In this document: positions 23,501 to 37,800 of the stretch, in pieces
Position numbering within the stretch: the stretch's first letter is position 1
How the letters are laid out: every line of letters begins with the position of its first letter
Assembly: GCF_023856365.1 (NCBI RefSeq)
Contig: NC_064542.1
Span: 8,549,363 to 8,613,362, forward strand
Length of the DNA: 64,000 bases
From: Brienomyrus brachyistius
Lineage: Eukaryota > Chordata > Actinopteri > Osteoglossiformes > Mormyridae
Direction of reading: 5' to 3'
Translations under genes and position numbers: made by a program
The notes under the pieces: model-generated
What the model saw: only the letters and a program-made list of their open reading frames with translations
The model's database searches: none
Told to the model about the DNA's origin: nothing

Positions 23501-26500
23501 TGCAACATTTGGCTAAGATGTGTACGTCATGCTAGCAGGCAGTACAGGAGTTGTCAAATCAGCCAGGCTGTGCACAGTTCTGAGGAACAGATCTGGCAGG
23601 CTCTTAAAAAGCCCCAACCGAGGTCACTCTTCAATCCAAACGGACAAGTGTATAGCTCTGGCTACTTAAGATGGACAGAGTCTTTAACCTCTATAAGTGG
23701 AATGCTCAAGGGCTTTGTCAAACATTCGTATTCTTGTCATACAGCTCTGTATCCACCTCAGGCTTGTCACTGTTACTGACTTCCAGTTGACAAATGATCT
23801 GTATGACAGTCAACCCATAGTGTAGCTCTTAATTTAAGATTGCTTCATTGCTTCATCCTTATTGTAGCAAATTTTCACAAATACAGCACTTGCTTTGCAC
23901 TCACTGAAGTTGTACACTCCACCAATGCTGTTGACAGCTGCCCCTTAAACAAAAGATCAAACTCTGATCACTCTTCCCTAAACCAGCTTCATAACAGGAT
24001 AACAACCCTTTGGGGGCTTCTGACTATACACTGGGGTATTTCTCACTCTCTTAGCATGACGCTTGAAATTTTTACACAAGTTTAAGTCCTAAGGGCCCCT
24101 CTGAAGGGATTATTAGCTTTGCTGACTTTAATGAAGTAAATTAATACAAGTATACTTTTGTGAACTGATGTTTAGCCAAGTCAGTTTCTGTCTTAAGCTT
24201 TTTGGTTAGTGTCTAAACCTCTTCATAGCAATCGGGCACAGTCCCCCCCCCCCCCTTTTTTTTTTTTGCTGTCATGTTCAAGATGACCAGTTTTACCATT
24301 TTATGAATGAACAAAAGATTCTCACTTTGCTTGTGATTCCTTTGATAGCTTAATCCTAAATAAATGATCCTTTGATCATCCTTTTGAAATTTCCCCTTGG
24401 ACGTGTGTGATTTACAGGTACAGACAAAGTAGTAATGTGCAAATGCCTGTAAGGTAAATTTGCTGATACCTCCCTGGTCCTTATATAGCCAAAATTTTAT
24501 ACCAGTCTGACCTATGAATATTACACAAGAACAAAAAATGAAATATTTGTGTTTTCCTGTCTAGTTTGTCGTACATCACTTTTTCCAGTGTATGCAGAGG
24601 CAGAAAATCAGTCATCACATTCAACTAAATGTCATTTTAACTTCTGAAGTTCTGAACTTGTCAAGGGTATTTTTGATATGTTTGGGATAAATTTCATTTT
24701 GTGTCTTATATGAACATTTTTAACAAAATTCTGCATGTTACATAATTCAAATTCAATGACACATGCGTATGGAATGCGGAATAGAGTGGCAAATAAAGCT
24801 CATGACCCCTAAGTCTCTCTGGGGCCCTTTGCCAAAAAACCTGTAATTGACAAATGTGTTCAAGGATTTTAGATTTCACTCTTTGGTTATCCTTGCTAAC
24901 TTGACTCCCTTTCTTCTATGGAAAAGCTTGCCTTGCAAAAGACTGCTTTCCGTAACAAGGCTGAGATTCATGCAAACTTACCAGTTGTTTACAGTATTCT
25001 TTATAAAATAGTGCACAGTAAGATGTATTTGTTTGGGAATCCGATAAATGACAGATGTTCTATGCATGCCATAAGAATTCAGCACTATTCTTTTAACAGT
25101 CTTAAAATGGCACAATCACACTTCATTTGGGGGAATCGTGTTTTCGACTTAATGTTGCAAAGCTCCATAATCGTGCGCAAACTAAAGCACTGAGTAAGTT
25201 CTTTTAATGGCTCATAGGTGTTGTGCATGCCCCCCACCTCACCATCATCATGCCCCCCACCTCACCATCATCATGCCCCCCACCTCACCATCATCATGCC
25301 CCCCACCTCACCATCATCAGATACTACCTTTGTTTGAGAAGTTCGCTGTTAAGCCATTGCTTGGAGGGTAGCCAGACCCCACCTGTGTTCACTATGTGTA
25401 TGTAGACAAATGATTACCGATTATTCAATTTTGTTTTGTGAATTTGCTTACCGTTTTGCCATCTGCGCCAGTGTTACTGGATTTGGTCCTTCCTGGCAAA
25501 TATAAATCGTCAATTATTCCCGGGTTGGTTAATTATCTAATGGCATTTCTCCCTTGCTCTTTTTCTCCAGACCCCCGAGGAGCTGGACGACTCAGACTTT
25601 GAGATGGAAGATATTGATGTGCGCAGCAGGACCAGTGTGCAGACAGATGATGATCAGCTGATTGCGGGGCAGAGCGCTCGGGTGAGTGAGCATCTCTGAC
25701 ATGCTTTCAGTGCCAACACACTTCAGAACCTGCTTACCATTTATGTAACTCCATATTCCAGTCGCTACTCTTACGAGTTTTTCTTGTGTGGCATGGAGCA
25801 GATTTTACTTATTTTAATTAAATACCAACCCCCCCCCACCCCTTGAGTAGTGTGGATGGCGTGGCCTAGTTTTTTTTGCCAGCTTAATTTTCAGTACCTT
25901 CCTTTCAATAACACACGGTAGTCCGGCAATGGCCACAAATACACAATTATGCAAGGATCATCACTGCTAGCAGTGACGGCAAGGTTCTAGATGATATTCT
26001 AATGAAAGCAGAGAGCCTATTCTCAACCAACCAGACAAGTATATATCATCCTCCTTATCCACTCAGAATTGTGTTCTGTTGCCTTGGTGATACACAAAGG
26101 CAGATACACATTGGCCAAAAGGGTACAATAGAGGTCTGTTTAAATAAGGCACAGCAATTTAAATTGATTTCAACATCCAAAGCTAATGTGGCATTTTCAT
26201 GGAATGAATTGAAACTCCCTTTTTATCTCTGTGCAGAAGGAATCAACTGGAATCGAGTTGTTAGGGATCCTCTCAGAACAAATTAAGCTCTATGCATTGT
26301 CTTTAAGGGGAGTATGTCACGGATGTAGCTATGTAGATCATCCTATGTGTGTAATTGGATGAGTATTTTGGTGCTTTGCAGTTTGTGTGTCTCTTATTTC
26401 AGCTGCATCTAATTCCCATTTCCAGGAAATGAACTTTTGTTTTACTGTTAAATGGAATTTATTTTCAGAAAATTACTCTATTTTGAATAGTGATTTTCCT

Positions 26501-29500
26501 CCATGTCGTTATTTAAATAGGTTTCCTAGTATGATACACGGTGAGATTCAGCAGGTCGGTCTGTTCTTGGTTTAAAATTTCTAGGCTTTCAGTACAGTCT
26601 GCAATCTTTCCTATGCAAATTATATTTTGGCCTATGTCCTTTCTGAGAATAAAGGTATGGCAGCTCAGCCCACAGGTAGACTGAGCTCTGTTAGCTACGT
26701 GTCATATGGTTGTTTCGTATCCTGTGGGTACAGACATATCTAAGGTGCACTTTTATCTGATACTCAATGATCAGCTTTTGTTTCACAAAAACATTTTAGT
26801 TATGGGAGGATGTTACTCTGCAATGAAAGTGTCAAAAGCAGCACAGACCTGGCAAATGTGATGACTGAGAAGAGCATGTCATCTTGACCCTTAGCTCTGG
26901 ATATTGGCAAGGGCTTCTGCAGTGAGCAAATGTATAGTATAATACATGTGACAAATGTCTCTTGCTACTACTATGGCAACTGCAGTGTTGGTGTAATCAC
27001 AATATAAGTAGTGGCTAGGGTGATTTACATTTAAGTAGTTTCTTTATCAATAGGTTACTTAAAAATGCACTGGAGAGTAAAAAGCTTCTTCATTCATTTA
27101 GATAACCACTATATTTAAACCTTTCACGCTTAAATTTTTCAGGACACAACCTACATATTTGCGGTGTTTGTCAGGCCTTCAAAAGATTTTGTATTGCCAC
27201 ACAAGCCGTACTTGTTAGTCGATTCCTTGATTCAAGTAAAGAGGCAAATCACCCAGTTTGTCGTCCTGGGGCTGGGTATTTCCACTGATTCCCCGAATCA
27301 ATTCAGTTCCGATTCACTGGGTCCCAAATCAGTTTGATTTCTGATTCCATTGGGTTTGATTTGATGATAGTTGACACCAAAAAGTTTGGATAAACAAGGT
27401 AAAAAGATGGTGGCGGTGTGGCTGTATTTTTTGCCGATTTAGTCTGACATATTTATTAAACATAAAGATATGTCAAATTTATACAGATGACTAACTTTTT
27501 GGGCATCACAGTACACCTCATCAGTATTTTCAGGCTTACTACTAATCTGCTTATCAAATTGTGGGTGTAAATAAACATCCGGACAAATTTTCACACCCGA
27601 TATGTAAAGCCCTATAATCACATTTTTTTGGCACTGATCTGACAACTCATGCCAACATCACCAACTTATTTGACACACACACTACTGGTAGATAGTCTTT
27701 GACTATAGTTTTCAGCTAAGTTTAAATGTAATCTATGTTATATAGATAGCGCATATAGATTTGTTATATAGATCGTGCAAATATTTCAGATAATTACGGT
27801 CTGACACCATGCAGCACTACCTTCAGTGGAGCAGTCTGGCATTTTTTAAAAATCTGTTTTGTGGGCCAGATCTCTTTGCACGAGGCTGGCCACGTGAAAA
27901 TGAGGGGGTTGAAGCCTCACATATCCATGAGCTGGAGACAAGGCACAAATTAAAAATCGACCCCAGAATTTTATGAATTGATATTGAATGATGTGAATGA
28001 AGATTTCAATCAGAAATGAATTTTTTTTTGGGCAGTTATATTACTGTAGCTGCTGCCAATAACACATTTTTCAAACTGTCATATTGCAATGACTGACGGA
28101 AGCTTCAAAACTACTTTCCCTCTATTTTTTTTGTTTTACTGGAAATGTCTTGTAATGTTATGCTTATCATTCAAAGTGCTATTTATTCTCAATAGGCTAT
28201 TATGGCCCAACTTCCTCAAGAGCAGAAAGCTAAGATCGCGGAACAGGTGGCTAGCTTTCAAGAGGAGAAAAGCAAGCTGGATGCTGAAGTTTCCAAGTGG
28301 GATGACAGTGGGAATGACATCATTGTGCTGGCCAAGCAGATGTGCATGATCATGATGGAAATGACAGACTTCACCAGGTGAGTTACTCTCTCATCATATG
28401 CATGTCCTGACAGAATCACTTAATGTTTATTTGTACGACAGCGCCTGTGTAACAAACTTTTGCATCAAATTACAATTAGAACTATCTGTCCGCGGTGGAA
28501 TTACAAATGTCTGCTTTATAAAATGTCAGTTTCATTCATTGTTTGCATAATTCCTACCTCTGTCTATGCTATATTCTGGAGTTTTTCATAAAGCATTATT
28601 TCAGTGCAGGTGGTCTGCATTTCTTTGCAATAAGTGCCAAGAAAAGTATTCTGCATGTTTCGCTGAACATACATTGTATTTGTGGTGTGGGCTGTTAGTG
28701 AACAATTTTAAATCACGATTAAATTTACGCTTCAGTAAATACTTCAAAAAATACTTCAGTTTTAAATGACAGAATATTACTAGAGATGTTTAGTATTCTA
28801 ATTTAATTCAGCTGGTAAAGAGGCTGTTCATATTCTATCAGGTTATCATAAATGTTGAGATGTAAAAAGTATCATGTACTTGGTCAATTTGGCGTATTTT
28901 AATAAGTCTAGTCGTTGGGGTAAAGGTGTCACCTTGGACCTCTTGGGTTGACTGGATATTTAGTTTGTCATAGCAGTGCTCGTGATAACAAAGGGTAGGG
29001 TTCAGTCATAAAACCTTGCTTTCAATATCTTGATGTGCCCCCGTTAGTTTTAAATGCTCATCAAAAACTCAGAAGGAAAGTGTTTTTTTTTTTCATGTCA
29101 CACTTGGAACGGAGATGGCAGAACACATGTTCGTCAGCTGCTCTGAAATGCCAGTCTGCCTTTAATTTAAAATTTTGTTAGATAGATTGGCACTTTTAGG
29201 ACCTTCCATCTTCTGCACAGGGCTGTCACTTTAGCTATTAATGGATCCAAATCTTTCGTACTCATTCATGTCTCTGCAAATGGTTCTACAATACTAAGAA
29301 CAGGAATGAGTATGCTGCAGATGATCAGACTTAATACATTCACTGTCCACTTGATTCTGCTAGTTCAGAGTGCGCTCTGCAGTCCCCTGAAGGTTCAAGG
29401 CAAAGCAATTGCGAAGCAGCTTTCCCCTAGACCTATTGTACTGCATCTTAATATCATGCAGATAAATGCAAATAAGGCTGGCTCTTAAAGCTATGCTGAG

Positions 29501-32500
29501 GATTTTAATTAAAATGCCTATCAGCAGTATTTATGCTGGTCCCTCATTGGAGGTTTTGCTGAAAGACTTGGGGGAAGAATCGTGGAGTTACTCTACTTTT
29601 TATGTGTATGTTGACGCGTCTATACCAGTGTAGGGCCATCTCACCATGTGAAAACCCTTCTCGGATTACTTGGAAATCCGTAAATGTCAGAAGGCGGAAA
29701 TCCATAATGAGAGGGAAGATAGTTTAGTATCAAATGAATTCGCTCTTTTGTTTCTGAAAGCAGGTGGTTTGTGAAAGATAGGTGTTTTGGCAGTCCTAGG
29801 AGAGTCAAATGTTCCACGTGCTATTACAGTCCCTCAACCTTGATGTCCAGCACAATTCCCTGGAGGTGAATGCGGCGCAAAGAAATTGTGCCTGTATCCT
29901 TAGGGATTAATAGCCGGCAACCCTGCTGCCATCAGTTAATGTATTTTCGAGCCACCTGTCCCCCTATCCCACCCTCAGCTATATGAATACGACAAGCATA
30001 TTCTGATAAATTCAGAATTACTTTTGTTAGTACAAGTAAACAAACTTTAAAAGCTGTGCAGGTATATATGTATATGTTTAATGAAATGTCGTGATACTCA
30101 TGTTATGTCATTCGTCACAGGCAGATAATTAAGAGTAAAATGAATGCAATCTGGTGTTAGGCTCTTGGGTGGGTAGAGTCTGTGATCCCTTTCTGTGATC
30201 ACGTTGAATTGAAAACGACTTCAACAACGTTGATGGGAACAGTAGCACTGCTGATTTGTTAGTGTTTACAGTGCTACCTTCTACCTTAGCTTCCCTCTCA
30301 AAGCCTTGACTTCTAGTGTCTGACTCTCTGGGGGGTGGGGGGGGGAGTGGAGAATTCCATCTGTCATGCTTTGGATGGCTCCATTTAGCCTGGAGAGAGC
30401 AGCTTTGAATCCAGGTTGTGCCACTTGCCAACTGTGCTCCAGAGTCCCTTGTGGGGACACAAAACTGGCAAAGGACTTCCCCGCTTTGGCTGTGGGGGTA
30501 GGGCAGGCTGGGCCTGAATCATACTGTAGGCCCAAGGAGCACTGGGCTCCGGAACTGACCAGACAGCTGGGATAGAGTGGGTGGTGTCTGCTCAATGCCT
30601 TCACCATCCGGTTTGCTTCACACAAAGCGATGATATTCCCGTAATAAATTTTAGCCCCCCCCCCCCAAGTTCATAGGGGAGTCTGGGCCTCTGGGTTGGC
30701 ATATGATGAAATCTAATTCGGAGGGATTTGTATTTAAATCACTTGTTCTGAAGGGTAAAATTAAACAGTGGCAGTGTTGTGGCAGTAGCTTGACCAGATA
30801 GTATTCTGTAATAAATGACTTATCAGTGCTGATACTGAACTGCCGCAGGCTTGTCACTGATCCTGTTTTTAAGTGCCAAATATGCCTGAAATTACCCCAG
30901 TGTTGTGAAAAGGAATGTAAATATGGTAAAACACGAGAGCAGTAAATAACATGAAGACCTTATCTTAGGGGAAAAGGGCCTCTGAAGAACACAGCTGATG
31001 TAATTAGTGCCGCCAAGAAGATCGCAGAGGCTGGATCAAGAATGGACAAGCTGGGCCGTGCCATTGCTGATCAGGTACCTGGTGTTTTCCCTTCCCTAAA
31101 AACTGTGTGCTTTATTAATGTTCTAGTTTAAGAACCAGTACACTTTCTTCCTCTTTTGTGTATTTCACATATGCTGTGGCCGATCTGGTCTGCTGTGCTG
31201 AGGTTATCGCCGCTAAATGTTGGTTGATGTAGCAAAGGTCAGGGACATGGAGTGTCGGTCTGGTGCTGGCTGGTTTTCCGCCCACCTTCCGTAGGTTTGT
31301 GGGCTGTGACAAGTGAACTTTGTTGAGGATGCAAGTATGACGAACCCTGTATGAACTGCAGTACTACTGCTCAAACAACCAAGTAAATGTTATCTGTGAT
31401 TTTGTTTTAATAATTGGCTCTGTTGTGCTTGGACTTGGATGCCCAATGTACCCATGCAGCCTTGCCCTACCTCAGCAAGCTTAAACATTTGCAATGTACT
31501 TGTATTCTGTTTTTAATGTGTTATGGCTTGGATATGGTTGACAAGAATCCAGTTCCTCTAGTTTGGATCCAACTTAAAACCAAAGAGTTCAGAATGACCT
31601 TACTATTTTGATTTGAAGTTTTTTCGCAACTTTTATGTTGTGAAAAATGTTAGCAGCATCATGCATAAAAAAAATGCTTGAGCGAGAGCAAAGGCTGAAG
31701 CTGAAATGGCTCAATTTAATTTAAATGAGTTCTTTTCGGCCTTTGTACAGGTTCAAGAAACTCTAGAATTACCAGTATTATGGCAGGTTCTGAGCTCAGA
31801 AGTTGTATTAGTTGGCTAATTTCACTAAAGATATGAGGAACTGGGGAGGAGAACAGACAAGGCAAAATCTCGGTGGAATTCAGTTCATTAAGAGTGATTC
31901 GTCTTTAATTAGTAGCTTAATTACTTCCTGGCAGACTTTTTATAACGTGGGTTTATTTATAGCTCTATACCTGCAGCACTAAGCTTGGCAGCCTGCAGGT
32001 AGAAAGTTAAGATACACCATAGATATTTCCTGTTCATGTATGTCTATTAAATGTCATGGTGTAGCGTAGGGAGGGGGGGGAGATTAGGATTGTACTTCAG
32101 TAAGGATATTTTTTTTAATTGGCTATATTGTAGAGGGGCATGAAACATGCAGGGTAATACTTTAAAATATCTTTGAAAATGATGTCATGAAAGATGTAGG
32201 TCAGTGCTACACAAATGTCTGCACTGCAGTTTATTAACAATTTATGAGCAGCCCCACAGGCCGCCATATTAGAATAATGTCTGAACCAGCTCGCAGTTGA
32301 CTGGTGGATTGTAGGCCTAACTTTTTTTTTTAAAGTAAATATAAGTGCAGCTACATCCCCTATACATTTTCTCTCTCTCTACGTGGAACTGTGAATCAGA
32401 CTCTGCCCTCAAGACAAACGCCTACATGCACGGTATGCTTTCAAATTTGCTTTCAATCAGTGTAAATTTATAGGCAATTCATAAACTCTGCTGGTGGTCG

Positions 32501-34784
32501 GAGTCTAATCCCAGGTCCAGTCTCTGCTGCTTTGTAGGAAGGGCAGTAAATTTCGTACCACAGGGGAGTGTAAAGAAAATCAAGAACTGATCCATGACCT
32601 CTCAGTTTAGCCGTATGACAGATAAAGCCAGCTGCTCCTTTAATCTCATCAGTGCCAGACATTCCTGATTTCTTGAATAAGCAGTTTATAGCTGTGATTC
32701 TTTGTCTGTCTCATTATGATAATGTTAAGCCTTAAGTTCCAGGTCATTCCACGCATGGTATCATTGCTTAGCAGAAAGATTTCTCTGATCTGAGTAAACC
32801 GTCATTAAATGTATTTTGGTTCAGTTTTGCATTCTTCTGTGGATTAAAGCTAGTTGTGTTAACTCTTCATGCAGTGTTTAAATGTTAATGAACCATTTAT
32901 GCAAAATTCAATATTCATTATTTCCATCCAATTCCTGTATAAAATTACTCATTTTAAATCCATTTTACCGTGCTTTGATTTCAATTAAAGCACACAGCTG
33001 CCCCGTCAACCACAGCAACTTTACTAGCAGCTTAGCAGTGTTCATTATATTGTATGCAATAAGTGCATTACATCAAGTTCATAAAATGAATTTGGAAAGG
33101 ACTAGCTTCAAATTTGGGTTTATGACCAATTTTCAAAAATAATTCCTGAATTTCCAGTCATCTTAGTGTCTCAATGAAAGCTAAGTTCCAGGCTTGATAA
33201 ATTTGCCAAGGCTGTTGTGAGACGATAGCTCTATACATTCATGGCTGCTTGTGCTCGCAGCTTCCTTTTGGTCATTTCCAACAGAACAATGTCATAGCTG
33301 AGCTCAGGGATAGACATGGATTGACTGCTAGACTGTGAGCTTCGTCCAGTGGCTTAGCTTCCCAGAACCCTTCAGTGCCATCAAAACTGCAGCCACTGAA
33401 CAGATCTGACGTTCAGTCTCACTTTCCCTGCTACCATTTGTGAACAAAATCCCAAGGTACTTAAACTCTTTCTTTAAGGGTGGGCTCGCCCCCGTTGCCT
33501 GAATGCGCCGAGAGCACCATGGTCTCAGTTTTGGCTCTGCTTATGTGCTGCTGCTTCACACATGGCATTGAAGCACTCAAGTGTATTCTACGGGTCTGAG
33601 TCAGATGAGGCCAAATCATGACATCTGTAAATAGCAGGGCTGCTGCTTCTAGGCCCCCGTACCGGGCAGGCTTCCAGTCTCGGCTGTGCCTCGAAATCCC
33701 CGTCCATGAAAATCTGACACAGGAGTGGGGACCAAATGAATCCTTGACTCAGGCTAATACACTAAATGGCTGTGATTTTTGTGCCCTGGATGAGGGCAAC
33801 TTACAGTACTACATTCGCATGGGCCAAATATCATGCGGGAGCAGCCCGGTACCATATTCCTGCAGCATCTTTGCGGACTTGGGGAAGGCCAACAGCACAC
33901 TGAGTACATATTGCATATTCCCGTTAACTCTCTCTCAACTGTGTGTGAGTGAGGATGATTAGTGCGCTTTATAACTTAGAATTTGGTGATCAGTGATCAT
34001 TGTTGATGCACAACAACGAAATGTGTCCTCTGCATTTAACCCGTATGTAACAATGTGACATAGCAGGGGGCAGCTAATTCAGCGCCCGGGGAGCAGTCCT
34101 TTGGGGGCGGTACCTTGCTCAGGGTACCTCAGTGATGCCTTGCTGGTCGTTGGTTCAAACCAGCAATCTTTCAATTACAAGTGTGTTTCCCTAACCATTA
34201 AGACACCACTGCCCAGGTTGGAATTTACCACTGAATCTGAGGTTCAGCCATCAGATGAAATCTCCTCTCCCATATGGTGGTGGTACCTTTTTCAGGGCGG
34301 ATGACAATTGTAGACTTGCACCGATTCCCCTTTTTACAATGCAGGCCACCTCTCCTGTGTCCTAGTCCAGAAGTTCTTTACTTCCATGTGATACTGAGGG
34401 AGAGAACTGGCCATCTTACCCCAACGATATACAGAGCTGTCAACATCTATGCCGCCACAGGGGCCTCTGACTACCACAGCCACTTAACCTGCAGTTTCCA
34501 GCAGTGCCACTGGTTTGAGGTGTTCTTCAAAGTGATCCTTCCACTGCTTTCACCCCAAGCTGATCAGCATTTAACCCCTCCCCTGCAACACACACGCTCC
34601 TTTCTGGCAGTAGTTTTTTTTTTTTTTTTTTACACGCAGTACTTCCAACTGATCTTGGAATGGAGTTGTGCATATTTAATCTGCTACTTGGTCTTTTTGT
34701 TTATGCCAGCAGTGTTAGTATAATTATCTCACAGTAATGTTTAATGAGATTCACTACAACTGCGTTATACAGTTATGCAACTTC

Positions 34785-34829
<45 letters not shown>

Positions 34830-37800
34830 GACATATCTACTGAAGACCTGATCCACACAAACCCCATGCCCTAAACCCTGTACAGCTGGTTTGGGATCAG
34901 TTGGTTTAATGAGAAAGAGCAGCAAGGTAGCCAAGTTGTGCTCAGAACTTGTGAAAACTCCTTCCAGATTGTTGAAGCATTCCATGTATTTACATCTGGA
35001 AGCCGGTCCGAAGAATGTCTAGTATCTACACAGCTGACATTGAAGCAAAAGAGGGCTGTTTGAAAAGTCTAAAATGTAATATAATTTGGAAATGTCGAAC
35101 ACTTCTTAGTCGTCACAATATTTTTACTGCATTGCCCCGGGGCCTTTTGTAAGGAATAACAGCTAAAATTGAGAAATGCTTTAAAAGCTGGTGTGTCCAG
35201 ATGTTTTGCTAGTACTGCATGCATACATACAACGTATGAGACCTGGGATTGGGGAGGTAAATGTACTGTGAAGTGGTACACGTTTTTTTTCTTCTCACCT
35301 TTAAACACGTCCTCAGAGGTAGGAATCTGCTAGAGGATGTAGTTAAATAATGGCGCTAAGACACTGCCATTGGCGGCAGGTATTTTATGCCTTGATTTCC
35401 TGCTAAATGCAGTAATATTAAGCTGAGTGTTGCAAGGAGAGGGTTTCGATAATATGCGAAAGGTGACTCATGGGATTTGAGGAAGGTTCCCCCCCCCCCC
35501 CCCCCCTTTAGATTCTGAGTAATTTGCATAGTTATTCATGGAAGGTCTACATTTTTTTTAATTTATTTATTAAATATTCGCACATTCAGTGTACCTTATG
35601 TAGTAGTAAGCTGTAAATGTGTTTTTGAGGTTTAGATGCCTTGTGTTCTGCATGTGTTGGGAGGACTGACCTTTTTGGTTCATCGTTCAGAGCTCATCTC
35701 TCAAACTTCTGATGATATTCCTTTAAGGAAAACTCTTTAAAAAGCTGCTGCTGCTTTTTAAAAAATTATAAAAATTTGACCTCCACGTTGAATGCAGCAT
35801 ATTTTCAAAGTTTTTGCTGCTTCTGTTATTTTCATAAAAATTTCTGTATATTCAAGACCTCCCAGTATAAATTATGCAAATTAAAACATTTCTCACCCAA
35901 AATAGTGTGTTCTGTCACACTCCTGCCCTTAATGTCTCAAAGCACTGATACTGCGTGAATTTCTCCCTTAGTGGTTTTTGGTGATGTGAAAGCACTTTGT
36001 TTACTTAGCATACATTCAGTTGGGAATTGCATTTTGCTCCCTAATATTCCGTTAACCTTTGCCCTCTTTATTTGTAGTGCCCGGACTCCGCATGCAAGCA
36101 AGATCTTCTGGCCTACCTGCAGCGTATTGCTCTCTACTGCCACCAGCTGAACATCTGCAGCAAAGTAAAGGCAGAAGTGCAAAATCTTGGTGGGGAGCTT
36201 GTGGTCTCTGGGGTAAGTTCTGCAATCCCGCCCACCCAGATTGCCTTGAGCTATCGCCTGGAAATCTCAGGGAAATAAATCGTATGCCTTAGTTGATGAA
36301 CGTTCTTGTGTACCATCTTTGAGAGATGTCAGAGGAATTATTGAAAGGCAACACAGAGGACAGTATCTTATGCGGCAACTGTCCTTGGCACAAGATTACA
36401 ACCTAACATCCAACATGTACGGCTACCAGATCATGCAGTATGTATTCAGTGACAAAATTAACATTGTAGCATTATAAAAATTGGATTTTACTTTAACCTC
36501 ATAGTGAGCATCTCAGGCCTTGTCCCCCCCCATCCCCCCAAAGAAACCAAAAGTATTTTTATCAAGAATTTTCACGTATAGTTTCATACTACATTGTGTG
36601 TTAAAGTGCAGTTATTGGAGACATTGGCCTTATTTTAACTGCTGGTTATTTTTCTGCAAAATTGACATTGTAGACAAGACCAGTTTTTAAAGCAGTTTGA
36701 TTAGAATGGAATGGAATTCCACAGTAACAGCTTATTAGGATGTAAGAGATCCTTTAAACTATGAAGTAGTTCAGTCAACTTAAACTAAAATGAAACCTAA
36801 TTAATACAAGTCTTGACATTTCTTAAGGTTCTTGCATATTAAATAGTTTTATATGCGATTAAAATAGATTAATGCAATTAAGTCTCTAAGTCACCTTTAG
36901 CAAAGCTGTGTTACAGGCATATTCATTTGATATGATTCTTTCGACGGCAGAGGTTTCAGCAAAACTAGGTGCTGTCAGACCTGCAGTCCTTTTTCAGCAT
37001 TTAATCAGGATTTGATGCACTCTCATTTCCTGCCATTTAATGTTTCCTCTTCTTGACCTGCAGTCATCAATTTTTATGTAGTGAAGGACTGTTGCAAGCT
37101 GTACTTAGGGTTTTTTAAGTAAGATTTTTGGAAAACTTTTTTTAATTACTGTTTTAAATGACATTGTTTCTGCATTTGTTTTACAGTGACAGTACATCCT
37201 TAAGCACTTGTTATTGTCAGGTCAGAAGTCCATTGGTTCGTATTGACACTATTTCAAAGAAAATGGATCAGTAAAAATTTAGATGACATTCTTGCAGAAT
37301 TGTTCTAGTTTTCTTCCTGCTATCCCTCTTACTTGGAGGCTGCATCCTTATCTGCCTGTCATTCCTTATTCCCACCACTTTTGGAGAATTTCCCGCATTG
37401 TGTGTATTGACCCCATTGTGCTTTCAGTGTAGCACACTAATGGGTTTTAGATCACTGACAGACTTAAAGTACCTGTTTTGCTTAGCATGAACCAGGCAGT
37501 TCCTTTGCTTATCTTCAGGAAATGGTCGCATCCAAATGGACCAATGATAAACAATGGGGTAGTTTATCGTTCTGTCATCCAGATTATTTTCTTGAAATCT
37601 TTACACTGCCTTATTTGTATATTTCTCATGGACTCCGTCTAAAATCTGGTAAACGTGCTGCTTGTGAGAGAAGGGTAGTGTCTGTCTAGGTAAACTCATA
37701 TGGAAATCTATTTCTTCAAATTAAAACTTTAGGTGCATTGATATATTGCTTATGTCGCTATAATAGCCATTCACATTTTCAAATTGCGATACTGTTTTTC

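Larger units (their letters stand above)
21579..25570 (+). other. ctnna1: ctnna1 intron (4.0 kb)
   Basis: Non-coding. It contains a C13/T12 tract and a four-copy 23-bp minisatellite, listed separately. Nothing else is recognised. Confidence 0.9.
31075..36077 (+). other. ctnna1: ctnna1 intron (5.0 kb) with nested retro-elements
   Basis: The longest intron between the coding exons seen here. It holds a minus-strand LINE remnant split by a SINE (33290-34570), an AC array and a C18 run. Confidence 0.9.

Noticed and set aside
25227..25318. CRISPR-like array
   Set aside because: Direct tandem copies without spacers; this is a minisatellite in a vertebrate intron.
30129..30625. Overlapping frames on both strands within a ctnna1 intron
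   Set aside because: Locally GC-rich DNA keeps several frames open at once. There are no splice sites or recognisable domains.
34145..34217. tRNA gene
   Set aside because: The tRNA-like head has diverged A and B boxes and is fused to a SINE body inside a LINE. It is a repeat, not a functional tRNA.
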